Program-made: the position numbers and the translations under genes
Notes under the pieces: model-generated
What the model saw: the letters and a program-made list of their open reading frames with translations, nothing else
Database searches by the model: none
Told to the model about the DNA's origin: nothing
Assembly (NCBI GenBank): GCA_021735105.1
Contig: JAIPHS010000005.1
Span: forward strand, 1 to 23,642
Source of the DNA: Candidatus Omnitrophota bacterium
Lineage (GTDB): Bacteria > Omnitrophota > Gorgyraeia > Duberdicusellales > 4484-171
Length of the DNA stretch: 23,642 nucleotides
Direction: 5' to 3'
Part shown: in pieces, positions 22,954 through 23,642 of the stretch
Numbering within the stretch: the stretch's first letter is position 1
How the letters are laid out: every line of letters starts with the position of its first letter

Positions 22954-23642
22954 TATGCTCCTTTGTTTAATTCACCTTTGATTCTTTTATATACGCTTTC
23001 AATATGTTTTTTCATTCCTTCAAGGCCGGCTATTTTTTCTAAAGTTTCAAACTCATCAATTACGGCTTTTTTCGTATAACGAATAATATGATTTTCTTTT
23101 AGAAAATCCTTAACTGAAAGTGTAGAAAAAAAGCGGCTGCTTCCCCCCGTAGGAAGAACATGTGAAGGGCCGGCTACATAATCTCCCAAAGCAACTGGGC
23201 TATAATCCCCTAAAAATATCGCTCCGGCATTTTTAATTTTTGAAACTAGAGCATGGGGCTTTTTGGTAAGAATCGCCAAATGCTCAGGAGCAATCTCATT
23301 AACAACCTTAGCTGCCTTATCTAAATTCCTTACCCGCAATGCATATCCGATGACTTTACTTTGACGCAAACTTCGAATAATCCGTTTTGAATTTGTAACT
23401 ACAATGCCTAAACCTTTATGATGCTCTATTTGAGCTTCTAAATCAGCAATAATATAATCTAGATTCGAATTACTTGAAGCAACTACCACAACCTCAGAAG
23501 GCCCCGCTAACATATCAATATCTACCTGGCCGAAAACCTGTCTTTTGGCCTCAGTTACATATTCATTGCCCGGGCCAACAATCTTATCTACTTTTTCAAC
23601 ACTTTCTGTCCCATAAGCTAAAGCTGCGATAGCTTGTGCACC
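22953..23642 (-). CDS. hisD: Histidinol dehydrogenase HisD, C-terminal part (cut by window edge)
   Basis: The reading frame is open to the window edge; 229 residues of a roughly 430-residue zinc enzyme are present. HisD oxidises histidinol to histidine in two NAD-dependent steps. The visible part begins GAQAIAALAYGTESVEKVDK, then VGPGNEYVTEAKRQVFGQ, the IDMLAGPSEVVVVA signature, the catalytic-base motif APEHLAIL, and AGPSHVLPTGGSSRFFS. An ATG at 23513 inside LAGPSEV is not the start; conserved HisD residues continue upstream of it. Confidence 0.95.
   Translation of the reverse strand, partial: GAQAIAALAYGTESVEKVDKIVGPGNEYVTEAKRQVFGQVDIDMLAGPSEVVVVASSNSNLDYIIADLEAQIEHHKGLGIVVTNSKRIIRSLRQSKVIGYALRVRNLDKAAKVVNEIAPEHLAILTKKPHALVSKIKNAGAIFLGDYSPVALGDYVAGPSHVLPTGGSSRFFSTLSVKDFLKENHIIRYTKKAVIDEFETLEKIAGLEGMKKHIESVYKRIKGELNKGA

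Noticed and set aside
22953..23513. hisD starting at the ATG at 23513
   Set aside because: The frame stays open to the window edge and encodes further conserved HisD sequence upstream, so the gene is truncated by the window.

Overview
The window is about 23.6 kb of AT-rich DNA (roughly one third G+C by eye) from a bacterial chromosome. Every gene lies on the minus strand, so transcription runs from high to low coordinates. A PilQ-type secretin implies an outer membrane, so the organism is Gram-negative. The layout, the Lys/Ile-rich proteins and the single-copy housekeeping genes suit an uncultured candidate phylum; Omnitrophota is my best guess, but the window alone does not prove it. The sequence is essentially syntenic core genome with one small mobile gene. 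No gene-free gap exceeds 160 bp, and no tRNA, rRNA or CRISPR was seen.

Layout in the direction of transcription: (1) a histidine operon fragment, hisD (cut by the window edge), hisB, hisH, hisA. (2) rplM-rpsI (L13, S9) behind a strong promoter. (3) A riboflavin block: ribBA, ribH, nusB, a PHP-domain phosphoesterase, ribD. (4) A small PilZ-domain protein. (5) A long run of genes: addA, addB (double-strand-break helicase-nuclease), a short pyruvate kinase, coaB, a REP-associated tyrosine transposase (RAYT), coaC, rmuC, a DUF167/YggU protein and a PgeF/YfiH-family protein. (6) A type IV pilus operon: a small excisionase-type HTH gene, a pilM-pilN fusion, pilO, pilP, pilQ, and the first 13 codons of what looks like pilB.

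HisBHAD make part of histidine; HisF and HisI are not here. RibBA, RibH and RibD make riboflavin precursors; riboflavin synthase (RibE) is not here. CoaB and CoaC supply 4'-phosphopantetheine for CoA. AddAB and RmuC serve DNA repair. PilMN/O/P form the alignment complex linking inner-membrane ATPases to the PilQ pore, and the PilZ protein is a possible c-di-GMP link.

The most interesting signals lie between genes. A RAYT gene is bracketed by two perfect palindromes with the same core and a compensatory base-pair change. Four genes appear to have leaderless or near-leaderless promoters, three of them with exactly 8 bases between the -10 box and the ATG. The ribH leader can fold into two adjoining hairpins, one of which takes part of its ribosome-binding site. 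A 15-16 bp direct repeat brackets ribBA. Degenerate 7-bp tandem repeats, two of the three arrays in inverted arrangement, occupy the hisB-hisH and nusB-ribH gaps and part of the hisH coding sequence.
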